Positions 17,567 to 26,634 of a stretch of DNA of 64,000 nucleotides are shown here, one piece after another. Source of the DNA: a bacterium (GTDB lineage: Bacteria; Cyanobacteriota; Vampirovibrionia; Obscuribacterales; Obscuribacteraceae); NCBI GenBank assembly GCA_016124935.1, contig WGMS01000003.1:166192-230191 (forward strand). The letters run 5' to 3'. The translations under genes and the position numbers were made by a program. Within the stretch, counting starts at the first letter, position 1. Every line of letters begins with the position of its first letter. The notes beneath the pieces were generated by a model. The model was not told the origin of the DNA and searched no databases. It worked only from the letters and a program-made list of their open reading frames with translations.

Positions 17567-18151
17567 ATGGGTGATCAGCCGGAACAAGCGGAAAAATCAT
17601 TGGCTACCAAAGAAGTCACCAAACCGCTCATTCATAGTGTCAACGACATAGAACCCAGCAATTTCTGGGAAAAGGCCGGGGCTGAAACCTTCAAGTCATT
17701 CAGCGCAAACCTGGTCGACCAGGGAATCATGCCACCGCTCGACAGGTCGGATGTTATGGACACCATGGCCAAAGCCGCCGAAGCCCAGGTTGGCAAGTCC
17801 GCCTCCATTCCCGGTGATCATGGTGCCTCATCAGGCTCACTGGCCTCGATGGTGGCAAAGTTCGCCGACGGAAATATACAACTCAATGCAAATATCGGAG
17901 ATCTGGTGAACGACCTGACCGGTAAACACAATTGGCAGTTGTCCGAATACAAGCCAGGCGATGCGGTCGCGCCGGGAAGCATGCTGGTTTCAGACTTCAG
18001 CAAGCCGGTCGGTAAACGCAACATCGGTATCGTAGATAGTACCGGCACCAATGCCATATACGACACAATACGCGGTGATGTGGTCAAAGCCGACATAAGC
18101 AGGTCAAACCCTCCATTTCAGTATGTGCTCACGCCACCAAAAGATTCCTAA
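17567..18151 (+). CDS. Hypothetical cytoplasmic protein with a weak NlpC/P60-like C-terminal half
   Basis: 194 residues, no signal peptide. The C-terminal half reads like the core of a small papain-like NlpC domain: PGDAV followed by GSMLVSDF and then KRNIGIVDSTG, similar to the PGD...HVGIV pattern. However the position expected for the catalytic Cys is occupied by a Ser/Ala/Gly-rich segment and the HV is NI. If the resemblance is real the protein is a catalytically dead relative. The family is not recognised with confidence. It has its own promoter and starts after a GGCGAGGAATTT ribosome binding site. Confidence 0.7.
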   Translation: MGDQPEQAEKSLATKEVTKPLIHSVNDIEPSNFWEKAGAETFKSFSANLVDQGIMPPLDRSDVMDTMAKAAEAQVGKSASIPGDHGASSGSLASMVAKFADGNIQLNANIGDLVNDLTGKHNWQLSEYKPGDAVAPGSMLVSDFSKPVGKRNIGIVDSTGTNAIYDTIRGDVVKADISRSNPPFQYVLTPPKDS

Positions 18152-18251
18152 TTAGAACGCCAGCACTCTTCGGCACGCTGAATCTCGCTCTGTTTTAAGA
18201 TACTTCCAGCTAGTCCCTGCTCTCACCATTGTAGCCCTATTGCCAGGGGTC

Positions 18252-18557
18252 TTAAATGCCCAGACTCAATTGAGTGGATCCTGACTGCTCATCGTCGTCA
18301 TCTGACTCAGCATCGTCATCATCGCCTTCTTCTTCACCGAAAGGCTCGCCGACAATCGAGCCATCGATAGAACGTTTCAAAATTTCAACCTTCTCCTCGG
18401 CACCCTTCAAAAAAGTCTGGCAGTCTTTAGAAAGCTTCATGCCTTTCTCGAACAGATCGAGAGCCTTCTCCAGCTTGACGTCACCGTCTAACTCGGCTAC
18501 TACCGCTTCCAGCTCGGTGAGCGTGGTCTCGAAGTCTTTGGCTTTGGGTCGGGTCAT
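18252..18557 (-). CDS. xseB: Exodeoxyribonuclease VII small subunit
   Basis: 101 residues from the ATG at 18557, which has GGAG ten bases upstream; an ATG eleven codons earlier lacks a binding site. The two-helix XseB core (FETTLTELEAVVAELD through about residue 65, with LEKALDLFEKGMKLS) is intact. The final 30 residues are a Asp/Glu-rich tail not usual for the family. It pairs with XseA to degrade single-stranded DNA to oligonucleotides. It lies 61 bases downstream of xseA in the same direction, forming an operon. Confidence 0.93.
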   Translation of the reverse strand: MTRPKAKDFETTLTELEAVVAELDGDVKLEKALDLFEKGMKLSKDCQTFLKGAEEKVEILKRSIDGSIVGEPFGEEEGDDDDAESDDDDEQSGSTQLSLGI

Positions 18558-18618
18558 TTTACTTTCGCTCCGCTTATTTTTACTATGCATTTAGCAACTC
18601 GGTTGAAGATCTTTACTG

Positions 18619-19851
18619 TTACCACCAGTCTTTATCGCTCTCTTTGACTTCTACCAGCAACTTGCCTTTCTCTAGAAGCACTTCCAGGCGATCCCCGGGT
18701 TTGACATTTTTGTAGTCTCTGACAAGGTCACCATCAGCGGTTCTTAGAATAGAGAAGCCTCGTGACATGACATTGCGGGGACCGAGGTCCATAAGACGCT
18801 TGTCGGCTTCGGACCAGCGATGACTGGAAGATTTTAAAACAGCTGTTATAGATTGAATCAAGCGCTCTTTTTTATGGCCGACATCCATCATCAAACTGCG
18901 CAATCTCTCTTCATAGCGCATCAAAGAACGCTCAGGGCTCAATCGATCCAGTTTGATGCGCGCGTCATAGAGACGGCTTTCTACGATGTCGATTAAACGA
19001 TCATTCAAAATGCCCCAGCGATCGAGAAGCTCCTGGTGCCCGCGAGCCACCAGCTCAGCAGCGGCCGTCGGCGTAGGCGCTCTCAAATCCGCGACCAGAT
19101 CGCAAATAGTCACATCGGTTTCATGGCCGACGCCGCTGATCACAGGCACCCTGGCACCTGCCACCGCCCTTGCCACCGCTTCGGTATTGAAAGACCAGAG
19201 ATCCTCTATGGAACCGCCTCCCCGCGCCACAATCATCACATCGAGATCGTCGATCTCGTTCAAGAGCTCGATAGCTTCCACAATGGTCTCGACACTACCT
19301 TCACCCTGGACTTTTGCCGGCGAAATGAGGATTTTGACCGAACTATTTCGTCTGGTAAGTGTATTGATGATATCTTGAACCGCAGCACCAGCAGGACTTG
19401 TGACAACCCCGACTTTTCGCGGCAACATCGGAATCGGACGCTTGCGCTCGGGTGCCAGCAACCCCTCCGCTTCGAGCTGCTTCTTCAACTGCTCGAAAGC
19501 CAGCTGCCATTCACCGATACCCACAGGCTCCAGCCTGGTGGCAACCAGTTGATAGGCTCCCCGGGGAGGATAGACACTGAGCTTACCCCGGGCTATGACT
19601 TGCAGTCCGTCCTCCAGCTTGAATTTTATATATTGATTGGCGCCTTTAAAACAGACACAGGGCAAAGTGGAATTCTGATCTTTCAAAGAGAAATACCAGT
19701 GCCCTGAAGGATAGACCTTGGCATTGGATATCTCGCCGGCGACATAGACCTGAGAAAAGGTCCCTTCCAGAATATCCTTGATCTGGCCGGTCAGCTCCGA
19801 GACCGTCAAAACTGGTCTGAGCTGATTATCATAATCTTTCGGACTATACAC
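18619..19851 (-). CDS. xseA: Exodeoxyribonuclease VII large subunit
   Basis: 410 residues from a GTG at 19851, chosen because the family begins just before PVLTVSELTGQIK and the longer open frame (to 20256) encodes about 135 residues with no match. An ATG at 19929 is another possibility. Seen in order: the OB-fold (VYVAGEISNAK, SGHWYFSLKD), then the catalytic region with GVVTSPAGAAVQDI, the DVMIVARGGGSIEDLW signature and GHETD, and a C-terminal coiled coil. With XseB it forms the single-strand exonuclease VII. It is divergent from the PD-(D/E)XK-like gene. Confidence 0.93.
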   Translation of the reverse strand: MYSPKDYDNQLRPVLTVSELTGQIKDILEGTFSQVYVAGEISNAKVYPSGHWYFSLKDQNSTLPCVCFKGANQYIKFKLEDGLQVIARGKLSVYPPRGAYQLVATRLEPVGIGEWQLAFEQLKKQLEAEGLLAPERKRPIPMLPRKVGVVTSPAGAAVQDIINTLTRRNSSVKILISPAKVQGEGSVETIVEAIELLNEIDDLDVMIVARGGGSIEDLWSFNTEAVARAVAGARVPVISGVGHETDVTICDLVADLRAPTPTAAAELVARGHQELLDRWGILNDRLIDIVESRLYDARIKLDRLSPERSLMRYEERLRSLMMDVGHKKERLIQSITAVLKSSSHRWSEADKRLMDLGPRNVMSRGFSILRTADGDLVRDYKNVKPGDRLEVLLEKGKLLVEVKESDKDWW

Positions 19852-20231
19852 GGAAAGCTCTATTTCCTCTATCTCCCGTTGATGAAGCAAAAACCAAAGG
19901 CGCCTAGCGACTCCACAGCAGAGAAGCATAGTAGATAGGACAGAATACTTATTGTATATCCCTGGATTTTTAATGTGCCTTTTCGAAAAATTCCCAATAG
20001 AAATTTTTTCGATAATCGGACGAGATATCTTTGATATAGATCCTCGTATTGCCATACATGCCTTATATACGCAAACGCCTCGAACACTTGAATATTTCAG
20101 GGTTTTACAAATTTCCACCGGGGAATAGATGAAACTGAGCGGCGATGAAGATTTCATTTGACTTCGCCCCGGTCGTACCATATATTGGTATGGCATACGA
20201 AAGTTTGGCAATTTTTCGAGAGGACCCCACA
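19852..20231. other. Divergent intergenic region with two overlapping inverted repeats
   Basis: 380 bases between xseA and the PD-(D/E)XK-like gene if both starts are as chosen here. It holds TACCA-TATAT-TGGTA at 20176-20190, overlapped by GTATG-G-CATAC at 20188-20198. Frames extend through the region on both strands but show no family similarity. Confidence 0.45.
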
Positions 20232-21029
20232 ATGGACTGGACACTTTTTTCTCCATTCATGCTTGATACATTCAAAGCCTGCAAAAGAGCATATTCTCTG
20301 GCGCGGGAAAGGTTCAGCGACCGGTCCAGACCCCAGAGCCTTGCTTCTCTCTGCAAACAATTCGTGCTGCGCGGAGTGAGCGAGATCAACAAAGGCAAAA
20401 TTCAAAACAACAACCAGCTTCAAATCTTCATCGGTCAGCACTGGCCTGTCGAGAAGCTGGAGAAAGCCGGATTCGGCCAGGATCAAATAGCTTGCTCTTT
20501 CCTTTATGTCTACAAGACTCTTCTACACTATGTACGGTGCCCATACATACCCGATGGAGCCGAAGTAGTAGCCTCCGCTCAGCGTGTTAGAGCCCGGGTC
20601 CCTCAAGTAAAGGTCTATCTAGAAGATACTTTCGATCTTATCCTCTGGTATCCGGAAAAAAGACATCTCGAGATAGTCGATTTCAGATTGAAGCTGCCTC
20701 AAGAGATCCTGAAATGCGATCCTCTACCTTCTAATCTGGCACGACAGTTTCTGGCCAGCAAACTGAGAAGCCGGTGGCCATACCAGACCCTTTCCAGCAC
20801 CACCTGCAAAATCACCCCCAAAGGTATCTTTGTAAGCGAAAAAGATCTTCCCGAAGATCAGTTCAACAACAACTGGGACAATATAGTTCGTGATCTTCAG
20901 GAAATGAAGACACCGTCCCAGCCTGCGGCGCACAAAAACGGAGAGGATTGTTTTTTCTGTGAGGTCCTCGACTCCCAGTCGGTCGCTTCCACGGGAGATT
21001 CCGACGACCATCTCTCCCTGAGCGCCTGA
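20232..21029 (+). CDS. PD-(D/E)XK nuclease-like protein
   Basis: 265 residues from the ATG at 20232, which follows GAGAGG at eight bases; an ATG at 20145 in the same frame would add 29 residues with no visible role. The sequence opens with LFSPFMLDTFKACKRAYSLA, like the SxLxxYxxCPxxF start of RecB/AddB-type nucleases. Later it has EDTFDLILWY and EIVDFRL, matching the D...(D/E)xK core but with DFR in place of DYK. A C-terminal CFFC pair recalls the FeS Cys of AddB/Cas4 but only two Cys are present. It may bind DNA without cutting. The position divergent to xseA supports a nucleic-acid role. Confidence 0.6.
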   Translation: MDWTLFSPFMLDTFKACKRAYSLARERFSDRSRPQSLASLCKQFVLRGVSEINKGKIQNNNQLQIFIGQHWPVEKLEKAGFGQDQIACSFLYVYKTLLHYVRCPYIPDGAEVVASAQRVRARVPQVKVYLEDTFDLILWYPEKRHLEIVDFRLKLPQEILKCDPLPSNLARQFLASKLRSRWPYQTLSSTTCKITPKGIFVSEKDLPEDQFNNNWDNIVRDLQEMKTPSQPAAHKNGEDCFFCEVLDSQSVASTGDSDDHLSLSA

Positions 21030-21094
21030 CATCATTGCCGGTGCCATCAGATCCCCCGACAAAGGTTGCAAGGGGATATAAACCGATGAACTGT

Positions 21095-21123
21095 TAGACA
21101 GAGAGACATCCTTTGGATATAAT
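21095..21123 (+). promoter_or_regulatory. Sigma70-like promoter for the ferritin-like gene
   Basis: TAGACA at 21095-21100 and TATAAT at 21118-21123 with a 17-base spacer; it leaves a 5' leader of about 108 bases before the ATG at 21238. Confidence 0.6.
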
Positions 21124-21237
21124 CGCCAGCACTCACCGGCCCACTTCATGTAATCCTTATTGATCGTGATTATGAAGATAGGCATCGGGAGTGCTGTATC
21201 TGTTTCCAGCGCGATCCGCCTTAGAGGAGCATAGAGA

Positions 21238-21696
21238 ATGACTGACAAGGAAAACGTTAAAGCCCTCAACTTAGACCTGGAACACGAGATGTCTTCTATC
21301 ATTAGATATCTGCATCACTCCTTCCTGGTACGCGGCCCTATCCGGGGACCACTCAATACCATGTTCAAAGCGAAAGCCAAAAGCTCGATGCAACATGCTA
21401 TCGCCCTGGGAGAAAAGATAAGCGCCCTGGGTGGCCATCCTTCGGTCAAGATTCAGACCGTCTACAAGTGCGAAGGTATGCCGGACACAAAAGAGATGCT
21501 GGAGAAAAATCTCAACGCCGAATCAGCCCAGCTCGAACTCTATCTGAAGCAACACAAACAGTTCGAGAATTCCACCCCGATGAGACAGCTCCTGGAACAG
21601 TTGATCATGAACGAAGTAGCCCATATCGAAGAGCTGGAGATGTATTTGCGAGAAGAAGCACCGGTGGCTCGCACCGCAGGATCGGCAAAAAGATAG
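21238..21696 (+). CDS. Ferritin-like/bacterioferritin-like protein
   Basis: 152 residues, about bacterioferritin length, predicted four-helix bundle. Seen: DLEHEMSSIIRYLHHS (E15/E17), then SSMQHAIALGEKI where bacterioferritins have DEMxHA (so H53 is present but the paired Glu is Ser), then a Glu-rich third helix (E95, E100), then NEVAHIEELE (E126, H129). The di-iron centre therefore looks one carboxylate short. No Met clearly placed for haem ligation. The likely role is iron or oxidative-stress handling in the cytoplasm. It is followed after 15 bases by hutI, so the two are co-transcribed from the promoter at 21095. Confidence 0.8.
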   Translation: MTDKENVKALNLDLEHEMSSIIRYLHHSFLVRGPIRGPLNTMFKAKAKSSMQHAIALGEKISALGGHPSVKIQTVYKCEGMPDTKEMLEKNLNAESAQLELYLKQHKQFENSTPMRQLLEQLIMNEVAHIEELEMYLREEAPVARTAGSAKR

Positions 21697-21711
21697 TTAC
21701 CGGAGAAACTG

Positions 21712-23004
21712 ATGTCAGAGACAAAAACCAGAGTGAAAGCGGATCTGATTATTAGCCCGATCAAAGAGCTGGTTACTGCATGTTCAAAAGTCCCCCTTAG
21801 AAAAGCCGACCTGGGCAAAATAAACAGAACCGAAGATGCAGCCCTTGCGGTAAAAGACGGAAAAGTGGTGGCAGCCGGTCCGAGGGAGGCGGTGCTTGCA
21901 TCGGTAGAAAAATCCGGAGATTGTATCTCCATCGACGCCTCATCCAAACTGGTCACTCCCGGCTTTGTAGATCCTCACACTCACCTGGTCTTCGGCGGCA
22001 ATCGAGCCAACGAGTTCATGATGCGCTGCCAGGGCAAGAGCTATAGCGAGATAGCCGAAGCCGGCGGAGGAATCGTAGCAAGCATGCGAGGAACCAGAAA
22101 AGCCAGCAAAGAAGAGCTGGTCGAACTGGGTCTGGTCAGACTGGAGCGCATGCTTGCCGCCGGAACTACCACCTGTGAAGTAAAAACCGGATACGGACTC
22201 GATCAAGAGAGCGAAATCAGAATGCTCGAAGTGATCTTCGAACTGGATGAAAGACAGCCGATAGATCTGGTTCCCACCTTTCTTCCCGCCCACGCTGTTC
22301 CGACGGGCACCACCAGAGAAGAATATGTAAATGAGGTGGTGGAGAAGATATTGCCCGCTGCCTTAAAAAGCATCAAAAACTTCGACCGATCCCCCGACTC
22401 TGTATATGTCGATGTATTCTGCGACCAGGGCTACTTCAGCCTGGATGACACTAAGCGCATATTTGATAAAGCGCTCAAGCTAGGACTAAAACTGAAAGTA
22501 CACTCCGACGAGTTCAAGAGCCTTGGAGCAACAGCTCTTGCAGCAAAGATGGGAGCCGCGAGCGCAGATCACCTTCTCACCATATGTGATGAAGATATGG
22601 AAGCGCTGGCAAGATCGAATACCATCGGAGTAGTACTGCCAGGGACCTCATTTTTCCTCAACCTGAGAGACCATGCTCCAGCCCGTACCATGATCGAAAG
22701 AGGCGTGGCGATTGCAGTGGGAAGCGACTTCAATCCCGGCTCCTGTCATATATTCTCCATGCCCCTGATCATGGGTCTCGCCTGCCTACAACTAGGCCTC
22801 ACTGCCGAAGAGGCACTTTCAGCCACCACCATTAACAGCGCACATGCAGTCGGTCGCGGCAACACTATCGGTCAGTTAACTCATGGTTATCAGGCGGATA
22901 TAGCAATCTGGAATCTGGCGCACCTCGAAGAGATCCCTTACAACATGGGATGGAACGCTGTTTGCGCTACCATAAAAAACGGTGTAGTGGCACATCAACG
23001 ATAA
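21712..23004 (+). CDS. hutI: Imidazolonepropionase
   Basis: 430 residues, normal length. An amidohydrolase fold with the metal motif DPHTHLVFGG (H89, H91), the RCQGKSYSEIAEAGGGI substrate region, KVHSDEF and SADHLL metal His residues, and VALGSDFNPGSCH-like AVGSDFNPGSCH near residue 340. It hydrolyses imidazolone-5-propionate to N-formimino-glutamate in histidine catabolism. The other hut genes are absent from the window. It follows the ferritin-like gene by 15 bases. Confidence 0.95.
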   Translation: MSETKTRVKADLIISPIKELVTACSKVPLRKADLGKINRTEDAALAVKDGKVVAAGPREAVLASVEKSGDCISIDASSKLVTPGFVDPHTHLVFGGNRANEFMMRCQGKSYSEIAEAGGGIVASMRGTRKASKEELVELGLVRLERMLAAGTTTCEVKTGYGLDQESEIRMLEVIFELDERQPIDLVPTFLPAHAVPTGTTREEYVNEVVEKILPAALKSIKNFDRSPDSVYVDVFCDQGYFSLDDTKRIFDKALKLGLKLKVHSDEFKSLGATALAAKMGAASADHLLTICDEDMEALARSNTIGVVLPGTSFFLNLRDHAPARTMIERGVAIAVGSDFNPGSCHIFSMPLIMGLACLQLGLTAEEALSATTINSAHAVGRGNTIGQLTHGYQADIAIWNLAHLEEIPYNMGWNAVCATIKNGVVAHQR

Positions 23005-23030
23005 GTGATAATAATCTGATCGACTGCCCC

Positions 23031-23058
23031 TTGTAATATGGATCCCTTTGGTTATAAT
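23031..23058 (+). promoter_or_regulatory. Sigma70-like promoter for the gene at 23169
   Basis: TTGTAA at 23031-23036 and TATAAT at 23053-23058 with a 16-base spacer, about 100 bases upstream of the start. Confidence 0.55.
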
Positions 23059-23168
23059 TCTATGGACGCCACCACTTCCGGGGGCCATGAAGAGACATAC
23101 TAGGGAGCAAGAGCACTACTTCCGGTGCAATTCAATTGCCCCCAAAATTATACCGAGGTGCCTGTTTA

Positions 23169-23582
23169 ATGGCTGATGTTGAGCGAGTTCCAGAATTTAC
23201 GCCAGACGATTCACTAGAGATGGAAGGATTTGATCAATTCTTCAACGCAGACCAGAATTCCGGCGACGCCGAGTACACCGCATCCGGTGATCAGGCGAAC
23301 ATTCAACAAATGAATCAGTTGATAAGCAAGCTCTCCGAACTGATTACTCTCAGCGTCGATCAGAGGATGGAGACCAGCAAGCTCAATCAACAACTCTCAG
23401 ACAATCAAAGGCAGTTGATCGCAACCCAGCAGATCCTGATCAAGTTGATGGAGAGATCCATCGAGTTGACCAGGCATGTCACGGCTCTGGAAGATCGACT
23501 CTCCGGGGTCTATGAGCTTCCTCGTATTGTCGACAGCCTCAGAGAAAGAGTAGCCCAACTCGAGGGCATCGAACTGAGATAG
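23169..23582 (+). CDS. Small coiled-coil protein of unknown function
   Basis: 137 residues from the ATG at 23169 (GAGG ten bases upstream); an ATG eleven codons earlier is less likely. The first 45 residues are acidic and probably flexible. Residues 45-135 are a long helical, Leu/Gln/Ile-rich heptad region (NQLISKLSELITL...) expected to form a coiled coil. No signal peptide or membrane helix. No family recognised. It has its own promoter, and a hairpin terminator follows. Confidence 0.75.
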   Translation: MADVERVPEFTPDDSLEMEGFDQFFNADQNSGDAEYTASGDQANIQQMNQLISKLSELITLSVDQRMETSKLNQQLSDNQRQLIATQQILIKLMERSIELTRHVTALEDRLSGVYELPRIVDSLRERVAQLEGIELR

Positions 23583-23603
23583 CAATTACCTGAAAAACTT
23601 GTA

Positions 23604-23641
23604 AAGAGGATGAGCAGAAATAAATGTCACATCCTCTTCTT
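23604..23641 (+). terminator. Rho-independent terminator
   Basis: Nine-base stem 23604-23612 with 23630-23638, loop of 17, followed by a T-rich tail; 22 bases after the coiled-coil gene. Confidence 0.65.
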
Positions 23642-23727
23642 ATACGTATATCTACCATTTACACTTTAATCGATAGATATAACATGAGATTGGGACATTC
23701 TATCAAGGTCCTGATACGAGGTTGACA

Positions 23728-24510
23728 ATGGGCGAATTCTCACACGGCGTGGCTGATGGAAGCGGCATAGACGGGAGCATGATGGATGGCTCCGGTGCCG
23801 ACGCTGGCGCCCTGGGGGGTCCGTCCAACACAGCGGCCTGGAACCCTGGCATCAAAGGCGTCAAGTTCTCCGATATGCTCCAGGGCATCAACATCACGCC
23901 TAACTTCATGCTGGCTATGCTTTTCCTGGCATTCACCGGGTGGCTTTTCGTAATCTACTGGATCCGACACAATGAGCCCCTGGCCAATCAAGTGCTGGGA
24001 ACGCCCTCAGGAGGTTCTCCGCTCGCCCTCGAAGATAGAGCCCTGGTGGACAGAGCCAAGCACGCCCTGCCGATTCGCACCAGCAGCAAGATGGGTAACT
24101 TCTACACCCCCGACAGAGACGCGCGCCTCAAGCACGAGCACGAGATGGCCGCCAAACGCCAGCAAGAATCAGCCTACAGAGCCAGTCTAGCCATGCCAAA
24201 TATTGTCCAGCACGGCACCAACGAATTACATTTTTCCGCCCCGGGAGCCAGCCATGCCCGCATGCTCTGGAACAACAGAGAGAGCGTGGTAGTTCCTCAT
24301 CCGGAACCGATGGTGATGGCGCCTTCTGTCCATAACAATGATCTGCGCAGCTTCTCCTCGGCCACCCCGATGGCCCACCCTGCAGCTCAGCCCACCACCA
24401 CGGGCATCCCCTACGGCAGTGGATTCCACAGCGCCGGTGCCGGCAGTCATTATCACATGCCGGTTCAATCAGTGGATGGCACCAGACTGAAAACCGTGGT
24501 CAACCGCTAA
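23728..24510 (+). CDS. Single-pass membrane protein of unknown function, Gly-rich N-terminus
   Basis: 260 residues from the ATG at 23728 (GAGG six bases upstream); a TTG two codons earlier is unnecessary. The first 45 residues are Gly/Ser/Asp-rich, and one transmembrane helix lies at about 58-78 (FMLAMLFLAFTGWLFVIYW). The remaining 180 residues are rich in His, Pro, Ala and Met and probably disordered. No family recognised. It is convergent with the aldo/keto reductase gene, 15 bases apart. Confidence 0.72.
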   Translation: MGEFSHGVADGSGIDGSMMDGSGADAGALGGPSNTAAWNPGIKGVKFSDMLQGINITPNFMLAMLFLAFTGWLFVIYWIRHNEPLANQVLGTPSGGSPLALEDRALVDRAKHALPIRTSSKMGNFYTPDRDARLKHEHEMAAKRQQESAYRASLAMPNIVQHGTNELHFSAPGASHARMLWNNRESVVVPHPEPMVMAPSVHNNDLRSFSSATPMAHPAAQPTTTGIPYGSGFHSAGAGSHYHMPVQSVDGTRLKTVVNR

Positions 24511-24525
24511 TTAGAGCAATCTTTC

Positions 24526-25482
24526 TCAAAGTCCGAAATTTTTCTCTTTCAGCTCATCAATCCGTCTCAATTCCCGGGGACTCAGAAAAGCCCTGTGCGG
24601 AGCAGAAAGATTCTCTCTGACATGATCTCGGGTCTTGCATCCGACTATGACTACAGCTATCTCTTCGAACTTCAAAACCCACTGCAAAGCGGCCTGAGCC
24701 AGAGTTCGGTCAGCCGACTCCCCCAGAAAAGCAAGTTGTCGCGCGGCTTCGGCCCTGGCGCTCACATAGTCTCTTTGCCAACTGTGACGAATGTCACCGG
24801 AGGCGAAGGTGCTATCCGGTCGATATTTGCCTGAGAGAAAACCATTGGCGAGAGGCTCTCGGGCAATCAGAGCGCAGCCTCTCTGGTAGCTTTGCGGCAA
24901 AACATCTTCGATCAGCTTCTCATCCTTACTGAATAGATTGAGTGGAATCTGAATACAGTCAGGATTTGAAGATGACAGCGCCGCCGCCGCCTCCTCCGCT
25001 GTGGTCACCGATAGCCCCCAGGCCCTTACCTTTCCTTCCTTCTTGAGAGCCTCCATGGTAGAAAAAGTCTCTTCTTTGACAATCAGCTCCAGAGGCGGAT
25101 TGTGGAGCTGATAGATATCCAGATAGTCTGTTTTGAGTCGGCCGAGACTCTTATGAAAAGCGAAACGAATGTACTCTTCGCTGAAAGTCTGAAACCCATA
25201 CCCCTGGTAAAAATCGCTGCCTACCTTGCTTGCGATGATCACCCTATCTCGCTGCGCCTTCAACACCGATCCAAGGATCTCCTCACTGTGACCCCAGCCG
25301 TAGACATCGGCTGTATCGAAATAGTTACATCCCAACTCTATGGCACTCTCTATGGCAAGCACGGATTCCCTGTCATCAACCGGTCCGTAACTGATTCCGT
25401 GCTTATTGCCTCCGATAGCCCAGGAACCGAAACCGACCTCAGACACATTGATTCCGCTCTTTCCGAAGTCTCTGTAATTCAC
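24526..25482 (-). CDS. Aldo/keto reductase
   Basis: 318 residues, full-length (alpha/beta)8 barrel with the catalytic tetrad D56, Y61, K86 and H127 visible (FDTADVYG, ASKVG, YQLHNPP). It uses NAD(P)H to reduce aldehydes or ketones; the substrate cannot be told. The C-terminal part carries the NADPH-binding VVIVGCKTRDHV segment. It is divergent from the ferredoxin-NADP reductase gene. Confidence 0.93.
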   Translation of the reverse strand: MNYRDFGKSGINVSEVGFGSWAIGGNKHGISYGPVDDRESVLAIESAIELGCNYFDTADVYGWGHSEEILGSVLKAQRDRVIIASKVGSDFYQGYGFQTFSEEYIRFAFHKSLGRLKTDYLDIYQLHNPPLELIVKEETFSTMEALKKEGKVRAWGLSVTTAEEAAAALSSSNPDCIQIPLNLFSKDEKLIEDVLPQSYQRGCALIAREPLANGFLSGKYRPDSTFASGDIRHSWQRDYVSARAEAARQLAFLGESADRTLAQAALQWVLKFEEIAVVIVGCKTRDHVRENLSAPHRAFLSPRELRRIDELKEKNFGL

Positions 25483-25635
25483 CCTGAAACCATCACCTCT
25501 TGCCGTCGACTTGCCAAGACCGTAAATGAACCTGTTTCGAGACCTTCAAGAAAGATGAATGCCGGACCAAATAACGGATATAGTGTATTACAATAACCGA
25601 CAAGCTGATGTAACTGCTGGAGACTCTTAGGAATT

Positions 25636-26634
25636 ATGGATGTATACGACATTACTATAGTTGGGGGCGGTCCTACTGGTCTGTTTGGCTCCTTTTACGC
25701 TGGTCTGCGTGGACTGAAGACCAAGATCATCGATGTATTGCCCGAGTTGGGCGGTCAGTTGACTGCACTATACCCGGAAAAGTACGTCTACGACGTAGCG
25801 GGACATCCCAAAATTCTAGCCAAGGATCTGGCAAAGAACCTGGCGGTACAGGCTCAGCTATTCAAGCCGGCGGTGGTCCTGGGGGAGAAGGTCCTCCATG
25901 TGGAGACCGTCGAGCACGAGGGCGAAAAAATCTGGCAGGTCAAGACCGACAAGAATACCGATCACTTCTCCAAAACCATACTGCTCGCTCTGGGAGCCGG
26001 CGCCTGCGTTCCTAAAAAACTGGACCTCGATATTCCCAATGAATGGGAAGAGAGCTGTGTTTTCTACGCAGTGAAGAACAAAGAGAAGTTCAAAGACAAG
26101 AACGTTCTAATCGTGGGTGGTGGAGACTCCGCCGTAGACTGGGCCAACGAATTCTCGGCTCTCGCCAGCAAAGTAACCTTGATTCATAGAAGAGATCAGT
26201 TCAGAGCGGTGCAAAGCTCTGTGGAAGAGATGAAACGCAACAAAGTCGATATCAAGACCTTCTACGAATTAAAAGATGTCAAAGGCAACGGACAGCTTCA
26301 GGAAGCGGTAATCTTCGATAACCGCACCGGCAAAGAAGAGACCCTCAAAATAGACCGCCTGCTCATGAACGTCGGCTTCGTGATCAACCTCGATTTCCTG
26401 CGACAGTGGGGCATCGACATGGACAAGAACGCCATCACCGTAAACGAGAAGATGGAAACTAACGTAGACGGCATCTATGCAGCCGGCGACATCGCCGCCC
26501 ATACCGCCAAGCTCAAGCTGATCGCGACAGGAGCAGCCGAAGCAGCCACCGCGGTGAACTTCGCCGTGGTGCATATCAATCCGCAAGCCAAGCTCTATCC
26601 AGGCCACAGCTCTAACTTGAACATCAGCCTCTAG
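25636..26634 (+). CDS. Thioredoxin-reductase-like ferredoxin/flavodoxin-NADP+ reductase
   Basis: 332 residues. FAD motif GGGPTGLFGSFYAGLRG at the N-terminus, ELGGQLTALYPEKYVYDV typical of the YumC/TrxR-like FNR class, an NADPH motif GGGDSAVDWANEF in the middle, and the C-terminal FAD contact YAAGD. The redox CxxC of thioredoxin reductase is absent, which separates it from TrxB. It transfers electrons between NADPH and ferredoxin or flavodoxin in the cytoplasm. Its last 11 bases overlap the end of the convergent amidohydrolase gene. Confidence 0.92.
   Translation: MDVYDITIVGGGPTGLFGSFYAGLRGLKTKIIDVLPELGGQLTALYPEKYVYDVAGHPKILAKDLAKNLAVQAQLFKPAVVLGEKVLHVETVEHEGEKIWQVKTDKNTDHFSKTILLALGAGACVPKKLDLDIPNEWEESCVFYAVKNKEKFKDKNVLIVGGGDSAVDWANEFSALASKVTLIHRRDQFRAVQSSVEEMKRNKVDIKTFYELKDVKGNGQLQEAVIFDNRTGKEETLKIDRLLMNVGFVINLDFLRQWGIDMDKNAITVNEKMETNVDGIYAAGDIAAHTAKLKLIATGAAEAATAVNFAVVHINPQAKLYPGHSSNLNISL

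Noticed and set aside
20145..20231. N-terminal extension of the PD-(D/E)XK-like protein
   Set aside because: The ATG at 20232 has a better ribosome binding site and the extension covers the palindromes; kept only as an alternative.
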